Shown in pieces: positions 61,224 to 64,000 of a stretch of 64,000 bases of DNA. The position numbers and the translations under genes are program-made. The DNA comes from Aminobacter carboxidus (GTDB lineage: Bacteria; Pseudomonadota; Alphaproteobacteria; Rhizobiales; Rhizobiaceae), in the NCBI RefSeq assembly GCF_014863355.1, contig NZ_JACZEP010000001.1, forward strand, positions 806,001 through 870,000, in the 5' to 3' direction. Numbering within the stretch: position 1 is the first letter of the stretch; each line of letters opens with the position of its first letter. The notes beneath the pieces were generated by a model. That model was not told where the DNA came from and searched no databases. It was given only the letters and a program-made list of their open reading frames with translations.

Positions 61224-62696
61224 TTACATGGGCGGTGTCGGTGGCACCACAGGTTCCTCGAAGGTGCGATAGAGCTTGCCCCAGGCCGGGTCGTGCATAT
61301 GCGCTTGCAGGCCGGCCCGGTCGACAAGAGCCTGCGCTTCCCGCTCGCCGAAATCGAGTGCCTGTTCGACATCCGTCGTCAGCACCTTGCCGCCTTCCAT
61401 CAACACCTTGCCGTCGACGATGACGGTGTCCACGTCGCTGCCAAGCACCTGATGAACCAGCCGGTGAACGACCATCCAGTTGGGCGTCAGATGCGGCTGG
61501 CGCATGTTGATGATGGCGATGTCAGCCTTCTTGCCGATCTCGAGCGAGCCGATCTCGTGGTCCATGCCGAGCGCTCTCGCGGCGTCGATGGTGATCATCT
61601 CGAACATCTTGCCCGGCGGCAGCAGGTAGCGGTCGTGGTTGTGCAAGAGGTGTTGGGTGTATTGGGCAAGCCGCGCCATCTGGAACATGTCGAAGTGGCG
61701 GCTTGGCGAGACGCCGTCGGAGGTGACGGCCACCGGCACGCCCTTGGAAATCATGTCGAGGATCGGCGTCGAACGTCCGGGCGGTGCGTGAGTGACGAAG
61801 GTGCCGGTCTCGGCCAGGATATCGACTTCCTCATGCGAGATGCCCCAGCAGTGTTGTAAATGAACATCAGGGCCGAGGAGGGCGTTCTCCTTGTCCTGGA
61901 AGGCCATGCGGATCTGGCCGGCGAAGGCGTCGGAATGGATGCGCACGCCCCATTTGCGGGCCGTCTCGCGCACGCGGCGAGCCTGCATGCGGTCGTTGTC
62001 GGTGAGCTTGACCGCCCGGTCCGGCGTCGTCGTGTTGGAGGGATCAAGCGACGGCACGATGGTGAAAGGCGTCAGGAACACCTTGATGCGCCCTTCTGCA
62101 TCGCCGTTCAGTTCCTGAATGGTTGCCTCCGCTCCCTCGATCATTTCTTCGAACGAGACGTTGCGCCGTTCCGGCTTGCCGCCCTCCCAGCGTGTCACCG
62201 GATGTGGCCAGGGCAACCCTGCCGGGCCGACGCAGATGATTTCCCTCAGCCCTATCTGGCCATAGGCCTTGGCATGGTTGCTGGCGAAGACCGGATCGTC
62301 GCTCCTCGGCATGGATGAGATGATGCTGACACCCGTCGTGACGCCGGCACGCAGGCGCTCGAGGCCGGAAACCAGTCCGTCCGCATACCAGTAGTCGCGG
62401 GTGGTGTAGTGGTAGTAGGTCGGCGTGACGATCTGCATCCACATGGAGTTGGTGTCCGCTGCGATACTGCGGATCAGCACGTGGCCGGCGTGGCCATGCG
62501 CGTCGATGAGGCCCGGAATGATCAGCTTGCCGCGGCAGTCGACGACCTTCTTGTCTTGATGTCGGGGCTCAAGTTCGCTCGCCAAACCAATGTCGACAAT
62601 CTTGTCGCCCGATATGGCGACCGCGCCGTCCTCGATGATCCGCCGTTCGGCATCGACGGTGACGATGGTTCCATGGAGCAACAGCAGTTCGCTCAT
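61224..62696 (-). CDS. ATZ/TRZ-type amidohydrolase
   Basis: A 490-residue metallohydrolase of the cytosine-deaminase/chlorohydrolase group. HxH present in IPGLIDAHGHAGHVLIRSIA, then metal His in GVRIHSDAFAGQI and LQHCWGISHEEVDILAETGT, and the catalytic Asp in VAVTSDGVSPS. The C-terminal beta-sandwich ends in IVDGKVLMEGGKVLTTDVEQ. Hydrolyses or deaminates a ring or amine; substrate unknown. ATG at 62696 begins MSELLLLHGTIVTVDAERR; the longer frame overlaps the operator region. Divergent from the last receptor gene and under the shared GntR-type site. Confidence 0.9.
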   Translation of the reverse strand: MSELLLLHGTIVTVDAERRIIEDGAVAISGDKIVDIGLASELEPRHQDKKVVDCRGKLIIPGLIDAHGHAGHVLIRSIAADTNSMWMQIVTPTYYHYTTRDYWYADGLVSGLERLRAGVTTGVSIISSMPRSDDPVFASNHAKAYGQIGLREIICVGPAGLPWPHPVTRWEGGKPERRNVSFEEMIEGAEATIQELNGDAEGRIKVFLTPFTIVPSLDPSNTTTPDRAVKLTDNDRMQARRVRETARKWGVRIHSDAFAGQIRMAFQDKENALLGPDVHLQHCWGISHEEVDILAETGTFVTHAPPGRSTPILDMISKGVPVAVTSDGVSPSRHFDMFQMARLAQYTQHLLHNHDRYLLPPGKMFEMITIDAARALGMDHEIGSLEIGKKADIAIINMRQPHLTPNWMVVHRLVHQVLGSDVDTVIVDGKVLMEGGKVLTTDVEQALDFGEREAQALVDRAGLQAHMHDPAWGKLYRTFEEPVVPPTPPM

Positions 62697-62823
62697 GCGA
62701 TTTTGTCCATTCCAGTCAAGTGGTTGAGCCCAGATAGTGTCTTCCGAAGCGGTGAGCGTCCTGCGGCGGATAAGGACGCGCATACCAATTTTGCTACCGT
62801 TTTGGGTACTTTACGTCAACGAT

Positions 62824-62847
62824 ATTGTTGACAATGTCGTCGACCAT
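62824..62847. promoter_or_regulatory. GntR/FCD-type operator, site 5
   Basis: ATTGTTGACAAT (62824-62835) has perfect ATTGT/ACAAT arms; a weaker GTCGTCGACCAT follows at once (62836-62847), repeating the 12-bp tandem seen at 50484. Between the divergent amidohydrolase and receptor genes, 57-68 bases before the receptor start. Confidence 0.75.
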
Positions 62848-62891
62848 CGTGATGGTGGAGATCGAGAAGCGACAGGATATGGGGAGGTAAC

Positions 62892-64000
62892 ATGTCTCGC
62901 TTGAAACGGATTATTCTTGGCGCGGTGGCGGCAGTCGCCCTGGCCGCACCGGCCAGCGCGGAAACCCTGCGTTGGGGCGGCCGAGCCGATATCTATTCGC
63001 TCGATCCCGACTCGATCGCGTCGACGTTCAACCTGTCGTTCCTCAACCATATCTATGAGGGACTGGTCCGCTACGATGCGAACTTCAAGATCGAGCCGGC
63101 GCTGGCGACCGAGTGGAAGCTCATCGACAACAAGGTCTGGCGCTTCACTTTGCGCAAGGGCGTCAAGTTCCATGACGGCGCGGACTTCACTGCCGACGAC
63201 GTGATTGCCTCGCTCAATCGCGTTGCCGATCCGTCCTCGCCGCTGCGCGGCAACATCCCGCTCTACGTCAGCAGCAAGAAGGTCGACGACTACACCGTCG
63301 ATGTCGAGGTCTCGGCTCCGACGTCGCTGTTCCTCAACGACATGACGAACATCTTCATGTTCAGCGGCAAATGGCTGAAGGCCAACAACACCGAAAAGCC
63401 GACTGCCGTCGACACGAAGACGGAAGGCTACGCAACCCACAACACCAACGGCACGGGGCCGTTCAAGCTCGAAAGCCGCGTGGCCGACAGCAAGACCGTG
63501 CTGCTCGTCAACGATCTGTGGTGGGACGAGAAGAAGCACAATCTCGACCGCATCGAATACATGCCAATCGCCTCGCCGGCGACCCGCGTCGCAGCGCTGC
63601 TGTCGGGCGAAGTGGACCTTGTCGATTCCGCGCCGATCCAGGATCTGCCGCGTCTCGAAAGCTCGCCGGGCCTGACGGTCCTGAAGAAGCAGGAGTTCCG
63701 CACGGTCTTCCTCGGCTTCAACCGCAAGGACAGGCTCGAGGATGGACGCCCCAATCCGTTCAACGACGTGCGTGTTCGTGAAGCCGTGGAAGCGGCGATC
63801 GACCGCGATCTGATCAATGCCAAGGTGATGCGCGGGCTTGCCCGTCCGTCCGGCTCGTTGATCGCGCCCGAGATTGCGGGTTATGCCAAGTCGCTCGACA
63901 CCTACAGCAAGGCCGATCCGGAACGCGCCAAGAAGCTGCTCGCCGAGGCTGGCCAGGAAGGTCTCAAGTTCACCTATATGTGCTCCAACGACGAGAGCAT
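62892..64000 (+). CDS. PepT-family substrate-binding protein, 5' part
   Basis: At least 369 codons run off the right edge. Signal peptide MSRLKRIILGAVAAVALAAP with a cut near ASAE. Mature sequence closely follows the receptor at 50710: RADIYSLDPDSIASTFNLSF, HIYEGLVRYDANFKIEPALA, RVAALLSGEVDLVDSAPIQD. GGGGAGG lies four bases before the ATG. It presumably opens another importer operon to the right and is under the site at 62824. The duplicated receptor suggests uptake of two related ligands. Confidence 0.92.
   Translation, partial: MSRLKRIILGAVAAVALAAPASAETLRWGGRADIYSLDPDSIASTFNLSFLNHIYEGLVRYDANFKIEPALATEWKLIDNKVWRFTLRKGVKFHDGADFTADDVIASLNRVADPSSPLRGNIPLYVSSKKVDDYTVDVEVSAPTSLFLNDMTNIFMFSGKWLKANNTEKPTAVDTKTEGYATHNTNGTGPFKLESRVADSKTVLLVNDLWWDEKKHNLDRIEYMPIASPATRVAALLSGEVDLVDSAPIQDLPRLESSPGLTVLKKQEFRTVFLGFNRKDRLEDGRPNPFNDVRVREAVEAAIDRDLINAKVMRGLARPSGSLIAPEIAGYAKSLDTYSKADPERAKKLLAEAGQEGLKFTYMCSNDES

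Noticed and set aside
1-64000. CRISPR arrays, tRNA/rRNA genes, prophage or intact insertion sequences
   Set aside because: Looked for and none seen by reading; a tRNA and repeat scan would be needed to exclude weak cases.

Overview
The window is GC-rich (roughly 60-65% by eye), densely coded, and arranged in long operons of ABC transporters plus catabolic enzymes. Protein style (many PepT, CUT1 and CUT2 importers, HyuA/B, GntR/FCD, IclR and LacI regulators, DUF1344) points to an alphaproteobacterium of the Rhizobiales, most like Mesorhizobium/Aminobacter-type Phyllobacteriaceae. The organism assignment is an inference; no rRNA, tRNA, CRISPR array, prophage or intact insertion sequence was seen.

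Layout. 0-0.75 kb: 3' part of an NCS2 (xanthine/uracil-type) permease. 0.8-11.5 kb, minus strand: an operon that begins with an IclR regulator and continues with a fused HyuA-HyuB (hydantoinase/5-oxoprolinase type), a complete five-gene dipeptide-type ABC importer and the C-terminal remnant of an N-carbamoyl-amino-acid amidohydrolase. 11.7-14.2 kb: two divergent M20 amidohydrolases. 14.45-16.25 kb: recQ. 16.6-17.0 kb: an AraC-type gene that has lost its first helix-turn-helix. 17.3-25.7 kb, minus strand: a sugar locus (CUT2 importer, Gfo/Idh/MocA dehydrogenase, sugar isomerase/epimerase, xylA, LacI regulator). 26.1-38.4 kb: two divergent units, one catabolic (GMC oxidoreductase, RidA/CnbZ-like protein, FAH hydrolase, aldehyde dehydrogenase, amidohydrolase) and one CUT1 importer with a TetR regulator and a D-threonine-aldolase/D-serine-dehydratase-like enzyme. 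38.6-43.0 kb: RND efflux pump and adaptor. 43.56 kb: a DUF1344 protein.

43.9-64 kb is the most coherent accessory region. It holds a wrecked hydantoin-racemase gene, a NikABCDE-like importer, a second PepT importer carrying two embedded amidohydrolases (one without the usual HxH metal motif), a GntR/FCD regulator, a flavin reductase, an intact hydantoin/Asp-Glu racemase, a third amidohydrolase and the start of another PepT binding protein. A palindrome of the form ATTGT-NN-ACAAT recurs in the control regions of these units, including that of the GntR gene itself, which suggests one regulon for uptake and hydrolysis of cyclic amides or related N-heterocycles.

Four regulators can be paired with operator-like palindromes by inspection: IclR at 11.5 kb, LacI at 24.6 and 25.7 kb, TetR at 32.3 kb and GntR at 44-63 kb. 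Three decayed genes (carbamoylase, AraC, racemase) show that the nitrogen-scavenging repertoire has been reshaped by deletion.
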